DNA of 64,000 nt from Chytridium lagenaria (GCA_025449115.1 JAHLKC010000059.1:156915-220914), one strand, 5' to 3'; numbered from the stretch's first letter, positions 48,167 to 61,210 are shown. Notes: generated by a model from the sequence alone, not told the origin. A program made the numbers and translations.

Positions 48167-50359
48167 ATGCCAACCACCACCACCATTGCCGTCACCGTCG
48201 CCGCCACAGCCATTGCATTCCCAGCAGCCCTTGTTGCTTACCTCCATGCCATCTCTCGCAAGCCTATGGTGAAGGGGATCCCTCATCCTCCTTCTCCTCC
48301 TATTCTGGGGAATCTTCTGGATATTGTATAGACATCCCTTCTTTCTTTTTGGTTTGCCATTTGGACCACCTTTCGCTCTACAGTCATTCTACCACCGACA
48401 TATCTCTAAAATTTGAATGCGATCATGGCAGGTGAATGATTTCCCTCGCCGTTACGAACTCTTTACGGAATGGGGCAAACTCATATGGGCCAACTTGGTT
48501 AGTCCTGATCTCACTCTAACACACATGAGTCTCGTTCTTACCTTAGCTATCAGGGCTGTCTCCATTGGTACAGTTCCACGATTCCCCCTTGTTATGACTG
48601 TCGATCCTGCTGTTGTCGAATATGTCCTCAAATCCAATTTTGAGAACTTTATCAAAGGTAAGGAATGCTCATGCTCCCTGTTTCGATATCTAAGAAATCG
48701 ACCTGATCATTGGATAATGTAAAGGCCCAAGATTCCATGACATTTTGGAACCTCTTCTTGGTGAAGGAATTTTCAATACGGACGGACATCAGGTATGCCG
48801 TTGTTTCAATTTTCTAGCCACCCCTAGAACGAATATTTTGATGCTCACCCAATATTTGTTGTTCAGTGGAAATGGCAGCGGAAGGTATCTTCTCATATCT
48901 TCACAGGAAAAAACTTCCGCGAGGTCGTGGAGTAAGTTGTCTCCGCTTAGATGGTCTTGTATCTAATTGCAATCAACATTGCCTCCGTTTTATAGAACTA
49001 TTATCCACGAAGACATCAATAAGCTTGTTGACGTTCTTTCCTCGGCTGCTGATGATGGCCGAGAATTTGACCTCCATCTCTTCCTTCACGCCTTCACCAT
49101 GGACACGTAATTTATTTATTTTTTCTTATCTTCCAAACTGACAACAAAACGTAGATTTGGTAAAGTCGGATTCGGAATCGACCTTAGAACCCTCGACAAC
49201 CCAACAACGCCTCCCGCCTTTACAAAATCCTTTGACTTGATTCTCACCATCCTCAACTACCGCTTTACCAACTCGTTCTATAACTTATCAGAGCATCTTG
49301 ATGGAAATAGAAGACTTCTGAACGAAAACTTGAAGGTCGTTAATGACTTTGTCTATGGACGTATCAAGGAGAAGAAGGCGCAGCTGGCCGCTTCCAACGA
49401 TGGTGCAAAGCATAAGGATCTTTTGGACCTTTACATCAACTACAACCCGGATATGACTGACAAGGAGTTAAAGGACATGGTGTTAAATATGCTTATCGGG
49501 GTACGCATTTCTATTCTTTTTTAGTTTTGGTGTGTAGCTTTGGCCTGACTTTCATATCGTCTTCTCGCTGATAAGGTCGCGATACTACCGCTCAAGCACT
49601 TTCATGGGGCTTCTATGTTATTCAAAATCGCCCAGACGTTGCCCAGAAGATCCGGAATGAGTTGAACGCTGTCATCGGGGATCGTCTTCCTGGATATGAC
49701 GAAATCAGTCAGCTCAAGTACACGAATGCGGTGTAAGTACTTTTATGCCATTCATATATATTCAACCAAAGTCTCACGATCTCTGATTTGAACTAGCTTT
49801 TTCGAGATTCTCCGCCTTTATCCAAGTGTCGCCGTTGACTTGAAGTCGTCCGTCAAAGAGGTATATCAATTCGCTCAATTTAAATATATAGTCTACTTTT
49901 ACTGACTGAAATAAAGGATGTTCTTCCAGGCGGCTACGTTATCCCTGCTGGCACGCAAGTCACTTGGTGAGGTTTTTTTCTTGATATTGACCTCACTCTA
50001 TTTCAAAATCTAACAAAATAACAAACAAAAAAACAAACAAACAAAGGTTGCCTTACTCCATGGGACGTATGGAAAGCATTTGGGGACCAAATGCCACCGA
50101 ATTCTACCCTGAACGTTGGATCGACGAGTCCGGCAACCTCCGTCGAGAGTCCCAGTTCAAGTGGCCTGTCTTCAACGCTGGTCCACGTGTGTGCCTTGGT
50201 CAACAGATGGCCACTGTGGAAGCGGTGATGGCACTTGCGGCTTTGTGTAGAAAGTTCAAGTTTGTGTTGCTTCCGCATGCCAATGTCATTCCGGGAGCGA
50301 GTTTGACGTTATCAATGCAGAATGGGTTGGCGATGAAGGTGGAGCACTTGAAGTTGTGA
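48167..50359 (+). CDS. Cytochrome P450, CYP52-like (copy 3)
   Basis: ATG at 48167 gives MPTTTTIAVTVAATAIAF, a membrane anchor, then GIPHPPSPPILGN. Shares with copy 2 the blocks GEGIFNTDGHQ / WKWQRKVSSHIFTGKNFREV, FGKVGFGIDLRTLDNP, the I-helix GRDTTAQALSW, FFEILRLYPSV (E-x-x-R), DVLPGGYVIPAGTQVTW and haem FNAGPRVCLGQQMA; ends KVEHLKL. It is the best preserved of the three, with one extra base near 48470 that shifts the A-N-S-Y-G-P-T-W segment. A likely AATAAA polyadenylation signal lies at 50516-50521. Same strand and order as copy 2, so a tandem duplication followed by divergence. Confidence 0.9.
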
Positions 50360-50885
50360 GAATGTGTTAGCAGCTGCTTAAAATTACTTTTTTTCTGAAA
50401 TCTTTCCTTCTCAGTTTGAATGGGTCCCCGTAACTATACTCATTTCTCTATTTCATCACTTTAAAACCTCCTACCCCTGTTTTTTTTTCATTGGCCATAT
50501 ATTACACTCTTCATCAATAAAGTAGACCTTTTTAAGCTCGAAAGAATGTCACAAAATGCTATTGATGCCCAGTCAAAATTGATATAGAGCGAGGGTTGAC
50601 ATTTATAACGGTTTGGGGAGGGATGGATATCGCCTGGTCATCTTTGCATGCAACATCCATAAAGGGAGCTGCGAAAAAGAGAGCCTTAATTCATCACAAG
50701 AAGTAAAGATTATATAAAACGAAGAAGATGATTTCATAGTTTTACTGCAAGAGGAACTTTTGTATTATATTGGTAAAAAACTGAGGAAATGAAAAGAGAT
50801 AACATGAAAAGAGTCGATTGTAGTATGAGGAACATTAAGTAAATGGACGTGAAAGGAACAGGAAGAGAACGGGGCAACTACTGAA
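50360..50885. other. Convergent 3' region
   Basis: AT-rich, no gene; AATAAA at 50516-50521 for P450 copy 3. Confidence 0.5.
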
Positions 50886-53800
50886 TCACTTCTGCTTTTG
50901 ACGGTTGAGGACGATCATTAACACAAACGCCACAACACGGTAAGCAATACCCAAACCCAACATAGCACACAAATTACGAGTTACCTTGTTTGCCTCATAC
51001 CCCCCATAACTCAACGCAGGCCTCAAATCATAAATGTTAGAGTAATTCTTAATCCACAACCAGTACTGCGCTTCCGCAGCCCATCGGTTAGCTCCCAAGC
51101 TGAAAATCCAAAGGTAACCACCTTCAGCCGCCGTTTCAAGGTCAAGCCCGAATCCACAAAACACGGCCATAAACAACCCGACAATGACGGCAACAAGGGC
51201 AGATTTTTCGCGACGAACAAGCATGGAGATGATGCTGGCAACTCCGTAGACGCAGAAGAAGTTGAGGAGGACGAGGAGGAATTGAAGCTCAACCGGGATG
51301 GCAGGTTTGGCGAGGAACAGGAAGATTGCGGTGAAATGGATGGATGAGATGATGATGCGGCTGATCACGCTGAGATTTTTTCCCTAAGAAATAAAATATT
51401 TCTATTTAGTTGAAATCCAACAAAGGAAAAACGGGTGGATGAATAGTAAGCTTACAAGGTAATAGCTAAAACGGTTGTGACCAGATGCAGCCTCGCGCCA
51501 ATAAATGGGTTTTTCTTCCCCAAACACATTGACTCCAGCAGGTCCAGCGGCAAGTGCAATGGCAATACCGACAAGCATGCCATCTGTCAACAGAAAAAAA
51601 AGCAAAGTTAATGTCTAATCAAGAAAGTGGGGGAACGCGTATAAACAGAAAAGCTTACAGAGACCGACGAACCAGTGCAGATGACTGGACGACGTAAGTA
51701 CATATGGCGACTTCAAAACACCGGCAAACGGCTCAGACAATCGAGAGGCAGCACCCATAATGAAACCAGCAAAAAATCCCACAAAAGCTTCCAGGAAGAA
51801 AGCTCCCACAAATCGACTCTGCTGAAGAAGTGACCTGTTATGGGCATACCAGATCTGGCTTAACGCTCCCGCTCCACGAGCCCGGGAGATAGTAGCCATC
51901 TTTTCAACCCCAAGACTTCCAGTCGAGCTGTCACCTTCCGAACTAGAACCAGTGCTTGTGAGCGTGACCTTTGGAACGACACTGAAATCATCCTTTTCAG
52001 CTCTGAGGCTTGTAATGTTGAAACCGCCTGACGCCGTGATGCCACCGGATTCCACAAATTGAGACCAAGCGTCCACAATCTCCTCCGCAGACTTGACGTC
52101 ACCGTTGGTCTCGGAGACACCACGACCAGAAAGGATATCCATGAGAACGTCTGCAACGTTGGCGCCATCAGGGAAGGAGAAACCGAGAGCGGTAAAGTAG
52201 CTTCGAATGTGGATGACAGGGCCAAAGTAGGCCGTGCGGCCGCCAGGAGCGATGAGGAGGACGTCGTCGAAAAGTGAGAATACCTCAGCCCTAGGCTGAT
52301 GTATGACGGAGACGATGGTGAGGCCAAGGTGGGATGCTGAGCTTAGGATGGATGAAAGGTCGAGGGCGGAGGTAGAGTCTAGACCGGTGGTGGGTTCATC
52401 GAGGAAAAGGGATAATGGGGCTGTTTTGATAAAGTGGGCGAAGAAATGAATACTCATTGATGAGTAGGGGAACAATAGGTGATTAAGAAAGAAGCATACC
52501 AGCCGCGAGCTCCATTCCAACGTTGACACGCTTGCGCTGACCACCAGAGATGCCGCGGGAGAATTCATCACCAATTTGAGAGTTGGCAACATGTTGAAGG
52601 CTTTAAAATTTGGGACAGAATATTAACGTTAATCTGGGAAACAAGAAGGAATGGGAAAGGTAAAACGCTCACTTGAGGGCTTCAATGATATGATCCACGT
52701 GTTCGGCGACTTTTGCGGACGACCATGAACTAGGAAGTCGGACTCTAGCACTGTACATGATGTTTTCGCGGACCGTAAGTTCGCGAAGCATAATGTCGTC
52801 CTGAGGAACGTAACCAATGATCTTTTTAAACTTTTGCATCTCCGTAGTGACACCGTTAATGCGAAGCTCACCACCCGTGCGGGCAACTTTGCCCATCAGA
52901 ACGTTCATGAACGTGGTTTCTAAGAAACATACAGTTATACATAAACTAAAGCAAATAGTGTGATGATATCATATGTATACGTACTTCCTGCACCAGATGG
53001 TCCCATAATGGCAGTAAGTCGCCCAGCCTTGATTTCACCACTGACACCATGAAGAACAGTAACGCCCGATGGCAGTCTCAAGCTGAGATCCGAGAAACTG
53101 AAATTCATCCTCAAGTCATCGCCAAGAGCTTCACGGACACCATCCACCAACCTTCCCACGCGCGCTTGCATCTTCGAAATCTCAGTCTCATCAACACCAT
53201 CCCTCACGCTCACTACCGCGTTAGCAGCGATCTCTGGTGTCGTCTTCTCAACAGGGGTCTTGCGGAATCGTGCAAATAGGGCGAGAAGTCCCGCTGGGAA
53301 GATGGCTGAGAAGGGTTGCTTAGCTCGCTTCAACTCGACGAGACGTTTTGTTATAAAGAAGATGGCGAGGATCAATCGATGACGGCAACGATGATGAGAA
53401 GACCATAGTGCAATTGAACGGTTGTTCCTTTTGGGCATGAGGAGAGAAGCTGGCATTTGATGGGCTCGACGGTTCCCCTCAAGCTGGTGAGGTTGGTGGT
53501 CAGTCAGAGACAATAATTGTTTTTTGCATTGCAGGTGGGCTTACCAATAGTATCCAGCAGGGCTGATAGTATGTAAAAAAACAATAGAGAAGAAAGGATT
53601 AGCTCGATGTGGAGTGTGTCAGGGATAACAAGCTCGACGGACGAGGAGGAGGAGGAGAAGGAAGAGAAAGAAGTAGAGATAATGCAATATGTACGTACCA
53701 TGGGATGATTGTGCGAGGGTTGGGGCAGTAATTGCCAGTGAGGCAAGGCATGGGCTCATAGCGGCCTTGAGGCTAAAGAGAGGAAAGAATTAAAGAAAAC

Positions 53801-54310
53801 AGTGAGCTGCTGAAATGATCGCGGATGCATGGATAAGAGAGGATTCATTCCGACAGACGGAACTTACCAAGCAATTCGCTCCAAGGATCCTAAGGAATTG
53901 ACAGTACTAATAAAGGGACAAACATGTATTCAGTACGTGAAGGATTAATGCAGTTAAGATGAAGAAGGGAAACTTACAGGATCCGGAGGGCATGCTACGG
54001 GGAGAGTATTGACATTTCCAAGCTCATAGTAAGGGCAATAAAATCCAGGCGCGCAATCCACCGTCGCATTCGAGAACAAGGGATAGCCGATGCTCACGTT
54101 TGGCGAGTTGAAGCAACCGAATCCAGGCCCACCTTTGGGAAGAGCGGTAAGGTTCGCCTCGCTGGGCAAAACCCATTGTTGAGCTCGTTTGGGGGCATTC
54201 ACTTCAAAGAGATTGTTGGGGTTCCCTGTGTTGATAAAGTCCAGTCCACTGCTTTTTACGGTCGTAGCATCGGAAGAACTCGCGCTGGAGAAGTTGCCGC
54301 TGGAGCTCAT
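50886..54310 (-). CDS. ABCG (White/PDR-half) transporter with Cys-rich N-terminal domain, ADP1-like
   Basis: ATP-driven exporter, half-transporter layout (NBD then TMD). The start chosen is ATG complementary to 54308-54310. The N-terminal part is extracytoplasmic and Cys-rich: [20 protein letters not shown], and in another frame [13 protein letters not shown] helix ([10 protein letters not shown] / [15 protein letters not shown]) precedes the ATPase. ATPase motifs: Walker A GPSGAG, intron, KTTFMNVL; Q-loop GYVPQDD; signature [18 protein letters not shown]; Walker [16 protein letters not shown]-loop VIHQPR. The TM domain follows ([19 protein letters not shown] ... [12 protein letters not shown] ... 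[20 protein letters not shown]) with the late acidic/aromatic loop before the last helix; the protein ends NRQKQK. The domain order and Cys-rich head match yeast ADP1 and plant ABCG24-type proteins. One frame break occurs near 53370. No signal peptide is seen before the Cys-rich part. Confidence 0.85.
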
Positions 54311-55672
54311 GTTCAAAGAGGTTTATGGAGTTTGACATGGGGATGGATGGAAGCAAGAAGGCCTTTTATTGTTCTTCTATCCTGTCTGTCAGAATATGGT
54401 CCTCAAGCGCTCTTGTGGTCTGCTGTGTAAAGTCCATGAATTCGTTTACTTTTGGCTGAAGATTTGGCGCATCTACGTATACCTGTACCCTGATTGATTA
54501 GGGGAGATGAGTGGCAGTACTTTCTGGCGTTCCTTAAGATGATGCCCATGAACCCCATGCGCCAACATTATCTTGTGCGTGGTGAGACAAACAAAACTGG
54601 GTTGATCAACAGCACGACTCCACGACCTGCGAAATGTGATAAACTTCTTTTGGCGCTAAAACAAGGAAAGTTATGCCTTGATTTAGTTACTGTTTGAGCC
54701 TTTCAATGTTGGCTGGTATTTATAATGTTATCATAAAAACCCGTTACAGACTTGACGGATCATTCATTTATGGTTATCGGTGGATGGGACCAAAGAACAA
54801 CGTTGTTTTGGTTTTCGGGGTCGTGAATTTGAGGCTGTGAGTAGCGCGCGGTGTGCGACGTGGAGATGAGTGATGATTTGGGACGGAGATTTAACGTGAA
54901 TCATGGATAAGTAGGCTCTTTTGAGACATAAGCAGCTCACAACAGCCATGATGTTTACTCTTCATCATGTGCGAATGCCGTCGAATGGGGTCATGCCGGA
55001 CCTGAGGGAGAATATTTGGAGGAACGTGGACTTTATCATCTCCTTTTTTAGTAGAGTTACTGATAATAATTTTCCCTTATATTTTTCTTTTACCAATGAA
55101 GACCTCTGGCTTGGTTGCCTAATCACCCTTCATCCCTATATCTACACACTGAAAAGGTAAGAGGTGTTGAAATGTCCATTGATGCATATGAGTTTAGTTA
55201 CTTCATACTTACGGTAGCCTCAAACTCCATTTCTCATCTACTACCAAAGATCATGAATACAACCCAATTTGTGAAAGAGTGGAGAGAATTAAACTTTACG
55301 AATCTGCTACCCCTACTGTCCATTTTCAGGGAGATAATCCTCCCATATAGTCAAGTATGAGACACATTGCTAACCACATTTTATTAATGTATTGTAGTTC
55401 TCATGTACTAAAATTTGTGATGCTTTCTTCTATTTATAAAGAAGTTAGGCATAGCCCTAAAGACAAAAAATCAATCTACAGTAAAAAATAGGAAAAAAAG
55501 GAAAAGAAAAAGAAAAGCTAAAAAAGAGGTTCTCGCATTCATTTACAGATCGAAATAGAGCGCGTGCAAACAGGGAGGGTAAAAAAAACAGGGAAAAAAA
55601 GGCGGTGGCAGACAAAAGCAGCACCAAATAACTAAACCGAGAAACGATAAAAAAAAAAGGGCATCTCAAAAT
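54311..55672. other. Intergenic region
   Basis: No gene supported. The left part is the promoter of the ABCG gene; the right part, AT-rich with A/T runs (55480-55650), is the 3' region of the 7-TM gene. Small ORFs here lack protein-like features. Confidence 0.4.
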
Positions 55673-58216
55673 TCATCCCACAACTTCATCTGCAAATCTC
55701 AACACTCTAGGTCCATTTCCTACACTCTTTCGTCCCACAACACTCCCTAATGACTCCTCTCCTTCACTCCCCTTCCTCACAGCATCACCACTCCCACGTC
55801 TTTCCAACCCCCTCTCCCCACTCCCCCTCCTCTCATCACTCTCCCTCCTCTCCCCCTCAAGCCTCGGCGACGGCGTGGACCCAGTCGAACTCCTAACCCT
55901 CCATCCCCCCGCATACGCATCCGTCACAACAGCCTCAGGCACAACAACAGGCGGAGGAGGTCTCGTCGAAATCGTAACCCCATTCCGAATCTTCTGAAGT
56001 CCAACATCATCATCCTCCTCCTCCCCTTCCTCCTCTAAAATCGCTGCCGAAAGCGGCGGAGACCGTCGTGATCGTGGTGATGCCAACGTTGGAGATGATC
56101 GTGTCATGGCCGCTTGTGGGGCTTCAAGGTGGAGTGGGATGTCTATGCTGTCATCGTCGTCTTCGTCTTCGTCGTCCTCGACCTCGATAGGGACGCTTCC
56201 GAGGACAATGTAAAAGTGGATGAGGAGGATAAGGAGGGGCGGGTGGTAGTATGCGATGCAGAATACAGCGTATTGCCACCAAAGAGGGGATTGTGTGTGG
56301 AATTGGACACGCGCGAAACCGTAGTAGGTGAGGATGGCGGAGAAGGTGAACATGATCATCATGTTGGACCATTTCATGCCAGTGATCTGAGTATAATATT
56401 GTGTTAACAAAAACAACACGTCGGAAAGTCAAAGAGCGAGACACGCCAACCAATTGATAAAGTTTGGGGCTATGGAAGATACAAAGAAAGAATGAAGATA
56501 CTTACGCGAATAGCACCAAGCTCCAACCGTCTAATATTCGCAGTCGCTTCTCGAATCACAATAGCACTCGCCCTCCCCACACTCCCATGACTCCCCAAAT
56601 CCCCATTCCCACTAGCCCCCCACTATTGCCCCCACTATTCCCTCCCCGACTCCCCCCACTCCCACTCGCATAACTCAACACGGACAATTTCCGCACCTCA
56701 TGATCCGCCCTCAACTCTTGCAAATGCTGATTCAAAATCTTGACGAGCTTTGACCCAAAATACGCAAACGCGAGCGCAAGCACAAAACACCACACCACTC
56801 CCCAGACAATATAGTGACTGCCGAGTGCGAGCGTGAAGAGTTTTTTGCGCGTGGAGAGGTTGTTCTCGTAGGCGATTTGAGACACCGTGGGAGCTGGGAA
56901 TGGGGTGGTTAGGTTGAAGGGTTGGCTTGGAGGTGGGGTGAGGACTGGAAGAGGGGTGAGGAAGGATGGGAGGTTCCCACGTGCGACCAGGAGAATGTAG
57001 TTGATAACTTGGGAGGTGATGACGGGACCCGCGCATAGGATGAAGGCGAGGGCATTAGTGTAGCCTTCGGATGGTCGCCATACTGTTCGGCTGTGGCGAG
57101 TGTTGCTGAGGATGATGGAGAGGCTGGGGAGGAGGGGAGGGCGACGATGAAAAAGGCTGGAGTGGAGTAGACGGTGCCGATAAGGTAGAGGGTGAGACCG
57201 ACGTAACCGGCTTCGAAGCAGAGATCGTGGAACCAATGAAGGAGAACGTCTGGGGCGGTGTTCCAGTAGATGGTGATCAAGATGTTGAAAATGCGGAGGA
57301 AAAAGTAGAGGTTCGTCCATCTGTAAAAAAACAGAAGTCATTATTAGAAATCACGATTGAAGCCGTCAAAAGTATAGTGATAAACTAAAATAAACAAACA
57401 TGAGATAATCTTCCACGCTCTTCGGCCTCCAACTTAAAAAGCGTCTCTTCCATCCGCCTCTGTATCGTCGTCTTCTTCCACTCCAAAAGTTGCCATTAGA
57501 ACCACTACCGCTCGAAGCAGAAGCTATTCTTTCAGACTTTTTGGGAAGAGCTTCAGCCTCCCTTGGAGCTGACGTTTCCACAGAAATTATAGGAGGTCTT
57601 CCAAGAGATGAGTTTTGATGATCATAGCTGACATAACTGGATTGATGAAGAGGGCTCGGTTTATGTGTGCTACTCCCGTGTTTAGGTATTTGCAGAGGTG
57701 ATGGTGGGTAGAGACGCTGTTGGGATGAAGACGCTATCCCTTCCTCTCTCCCCATCGCACTCGTCTTGCCATGTCCCGGGACAGACTTGACATGATTCGA
57801 CTTGACAAGAGACTTGCCAGACTGCAGCTGCCCAGACGATTTGGCATGACTCTGGCGATCCAACCAAGCCCTCACATTGATATTCTGTCTTGCAGCAAGC
57901 GGTGGTTCCAACACCACTTTTGCAGAACGATCCGATCGTCTCTGTCTTGATGCCATGAACAAGGATCTGATCCCATCTTTTCGTCGTAGAAGCCATAGCG
58001 ATACCCCTGCGACTAGGGCGATGGCGTGGAGGACTAGACAGACCCAGTTGAGGATGAAGAGGGTGTCTTTGTTGAAACAGTCGGCGATGCGGACGCGAAA
58101 GTCGCAGTGGTGGATGCCTTGAGGGTCTGTGAAGATGTACCAGGAGCCAGAGGGGCTTTGACCAATGTCAAAGGAGGAGGAAGTTGACCAGTCGGTGAAT
58201 GGGAATATGCGCGACA
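55673..58216 (-). CDS. Seven-TM protein with long acidic/Ser/Arg tail
   Basis: Not assigned to a family. Start MSRIFPFTDWSTSSSF (ATG complement of 58214-58216); extracellular head with IHHCDFRVRIADCF; TM1 LFILNWVCLVLHAIALVAGV; a long Ser/Lys-rich loop; then after a short intron NLYFFLRIFNILITIYW (TM2). GYVGLTLYLIGTVYSTPAFF (TM3), FILCAGPVITSQVINYILLV (TM4), YIVWGVVWCFVLALAFAYFG (TM5), SNMMIMFTFSAILTYYGFAR (TM6) and AVFCIAYYHPPLLILLIHFY (TM7) follow. The C-terminal tail has a Glu/Asp run (DDEDEDDDD) and many Ser/Arg, like the phosphorylated tails of G-protein-coupled receptors. It ends RFADEVVG at 55673. Frame breaks occur near 57160 and 56560. A GPCR-like role is an inference from topology only. 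Confidence 0.6.
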
Positions 58217-58292
58217 TCTCCTTTTGTTTTCTTTTCTTTTGTATATAGTACAGACGAGAGATGTATATATGTATGTATGTATAATGTAATAC

Positions 58293-58324
58293 GTATGGAT
58301 GGATGGATGGATGGATGGATGGGA
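58293..58324. repeat. (GGAT)n microsatellite upstream of the 7-TM gene
   Basis: About seven GGAT units just outside the start codon of the 7-TM gene, within its 5' flank. Confidence 0.9.
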
Positions 58325-59848
58325 TATATGTACTCTTTGTGGTTGCAAAAAACCAATGACGGACTCGCAGGAGACGACGACCTAGACACCTTTTACATAC
58401 ATGGAAAACAACAAAGTGCACTTGCACCCACCCACCTTTTTAAATATAATAATAATATGCACACAGCACACAAGGACCCCCCCTTTTCCTTATTGATATA
58501 TTACACAATCTCATGTCGTGTGAGCAAAGCACCATTTAATTATTTATATTTAAATATTATTACCAAAATAGGTAAAAATTACTAATATTTATTTTTGCGC
58601 ATAAATAATTATAAATAAAAAATTAAATAAATTAAAGTGATTTACACAAATGTCCTAATTTGGGTATAATTTACCCAGAGTGACGACATTTATTTGTACC
58701 TGAAACCGGCAGGGATAGGACATTTGGATGACTGTTTGTGCTTTCCGTCGTCCCTTCTGTCCTGAGCGACTCCTCATTCCTGTGTACTCTATCAAAATGT
58801 CCTCGGAACACCGAATATATAGGAATAGAGGAGGGTGTTTGTATACAATACACAAGTGGTGCCACCTTCTGATTGAATATGAATTGAATTCACGGACGAC
58901 AAGTATTTTTATTTACTATTGGGCCATTCGGTCTCTAATATATTACGAAAAAATTTTGAATGGAGCCCTTGTGAACAGGAATAATAATCGGTAGTGGCTA
59001 TTGATCCAAGTTATTCCGAATTGGGCGAGGGATGATCAGTGTTTTACTGGAGCCTCAAAATAAGGTGAAAATGAGTGCGGCGAACGCGTTAAAGATGGGG
59101 TGATCCAGATTGTGTGAGTACGATCGTGAACAGAAATGGGGACAAGAAAGAACCACTTGTTTTCCTTCTCCATAAACTTCATCAAAGACGGGTAAGGGTT
59201 GAGGAGCCAGCCAAAATACAGGGCTTACGAAGTTTATATAATTAGGTGATGATTTTCCTGACTCCCTCCCTTTCTTCATTGCCATATGGCAGCTATCCAA
59301 ATGATTACAGCAGAACGACAAAACTGTGAGGGTCTCTTGATAGGTATTGACATGAATGTATAGCTTTTAAACATCGCATCCGCTACGCCAAACGTTGACA
59401 CTGGCTCGAGCGTAAGATAGGCTCTTTATGGCCGTTCAGTAGGGAAGCAGGATTGAAAAGGATGGTAACGCTTTCTTATGCGACAATGGAAATGCTGCGA
59501 GAATTACTTGTTCACTTTCATTATTTTTACATAGAAAGCTTAAGGGTATGGCTTTTGGGAAATGCTGCTACGAATTACCTGTTCACTCTCATTATTTAAC
59601 CTCCTTTGATGTCGTTACATATTAATTATATCATGTGCATATGCGATGCAACGATTGTTTGGCTTTATTAGCGGTTTCTTTTACTTTTAAATAAGCCCGT
59701 ATGAAAAAACTTTCAAGCTATAATGTCAAGGTCACACAATAGAGAGAAAATTGTTCTTTCGCAATGTGAAGAATTACATTATTCACATGGCCTATGGCTC
59801 ATAAGGACATTCCGTCTAAGTCCGTTGAGTTCCATTATATCCCGCGTC

Positions 59849-59868
59849 GACGCGTATATTTACGCGTC
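59849..59868. promoter_or_regulatory. Palindrome of two ACGCGT boxes
   Basis: GACGCGTA-TATT-TACGCGTC, a perfect 8-bp inverted repeat with a 4-base centre. ACGCGT is the MluI cell-cycle box recognised by MBF-type factors in fungi. It lies about 230 bases downstream of the short minus ORF's end and far from plus-strand starts, so a regulatory role is only a possibility. Confidence 0.35.
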
Positions 59869-60100
59869 ATATTGAATCCTCCCTTCTTTTCCCTTTGGGT
59901 TTTTTATATTTAGTTTTTTCCCCACGTTTATAGGGTTTTTATTGAAGGAGGTGGCGCGCATATGTGCCGTTTATGTGTCTGTGCATATGTTGTGTCTATT
60001 ATTTATTTGTATTTTGTGTATTACTTTAATATGAGAGATTTCTTGATTTAATTTGTACCTGTTGAATTAAGTAGTTGATATTGAGTTGATTCCCCATCCT

Positions 60101-60455
60101 CTATCTCACGCGCGTGGCCTCGCCGTGATCTCCCTTCACTCCTTCTTGGATGGCAGCCCACCCCTCTACCCCCTGCCACCTGGTGAAGCCGCAATCCAGC
60201 TGTTTGAAGCAGAAGGCTGCGATGGGAGCCCAAGGGTCCTCCTCATTGTCAGTGTCCTTTAGCTTAGGCGTGGTCGGCTACATTCCACCTCTGATGATCC
60301 CGAGCCGGTGATCGACGCTGCAGGCAGGTGTGAGTGAGGTTACCCTGTGCCAGCTCGTGAGGCAACGAGATCATCACGTTCCAAAAGGTGCCATAGCAGG
60401 AAGGCAAGGAGGCTTTCAGCCCTCCCCGATCGCCAGGAGACGATCTGGTGCTCAT
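60101..60455 (-). CDS. Small uncharacterised protein, about 115 residues
   Basis: Not recognised. ATG complement of 60453-60455. The first frame runs 63 codons (MSTRSSPGDRGGLKASLPSC ...) and stops; a neighbouring frame continues with clearly protein-like sequence (DTDNEEDPWAPIAAFCFKQL and TRWQGVEGWAAIQEGV) to a TAG at 60101. A single-base break joins them. Trp, Cys and charged residues in the second half argue for a real gene or a fragment of a larger one. Confidence 0.35.
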
Positions 60456-61210
60456 ATTGGTTTATTAGCAAGGTAAGTCGACATAGAAGATACTAAACAC
60501 GTTCCCTTCTCCCTTTAATTAAGCAGAACCTCGCGATCACTCACCCACACCATCGCCAAACAACAACAACATCACTTAGATTCAGGAGTACATCCTGTCC
60601 CTAGGTGCTCTGTGGACTTGCTCTGCTGGAGCAACTCCTTTACTCTTCTCCCCTACCCCTAGTCGAAGCTAGGTAGGGAGGGATGGGTCAAGAGAAGATC
60701 ACAGTGGGGGCCCAACCTAAAATGGGTGTTTGGTGAGTTCTCGTCGGTTTTTTGCTTATTTTTCGTTGTTTCTTTTGCAAACCCGACATCACCTCCGCTC
60801 TGGACCAACCTGGACGCGTTCCCCCGCCGAAACTGGACCTCTGGATGTGTTCTGGATGTGCCTGGATCTCCTACCTCTCTCCATGCATGCCTGGAATCAT
60901 CTCGTGTCACCTACCATTGTTCTGGCCATTGTTCCTATTTTGGGACAGGCTGGGATGATGGAAAGGCACCAGGGACCACACCATCACTGCATCACCACTA
61001 TGCCGCGTTCTCACGCCGCGTGGGTCATGCTTAAAGTGATACCTACCTCTCTAGATTGAGTCCCTGGACTCTTACCTTATCTACTGAGAAACATTGGCTA
61101 TTAGAACTCGATCCCTCGACTTCTAGGCCTCACCTTGCTTCTAAAGCTAAATCCGAGCGTGTTCTACACACCCTCGTCAAATTTCGAGCTTCTAGCTCGT
61201 ATTTTCATTT
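60456..61210. other. Region without a supported gene
   Basis: Overlapping ORFs of about 100 codons on both strands at 60660-61060 have mixed composition and no recognisable domain. GC is higher than in typical spacers here, so an undetected exon is possible. Confidence 0.3.

Larger units (their letters stand above)
58217..60100. other. Intergenic region
   Basis: No gene supported. Contains a GGAT microsatellite, AT-rich tracts (58540-58680) and a MluI-box palindrome at 59849-59868. Short ORFs are not convincing. Confidence 0.4.

Noticed and set aside
60726..61059. Overlapping plus-strand ORFs of about 100 codons
   Set aside because: Three frames are open at once over the same bases, composition is not protein-like, and no motif is seen.
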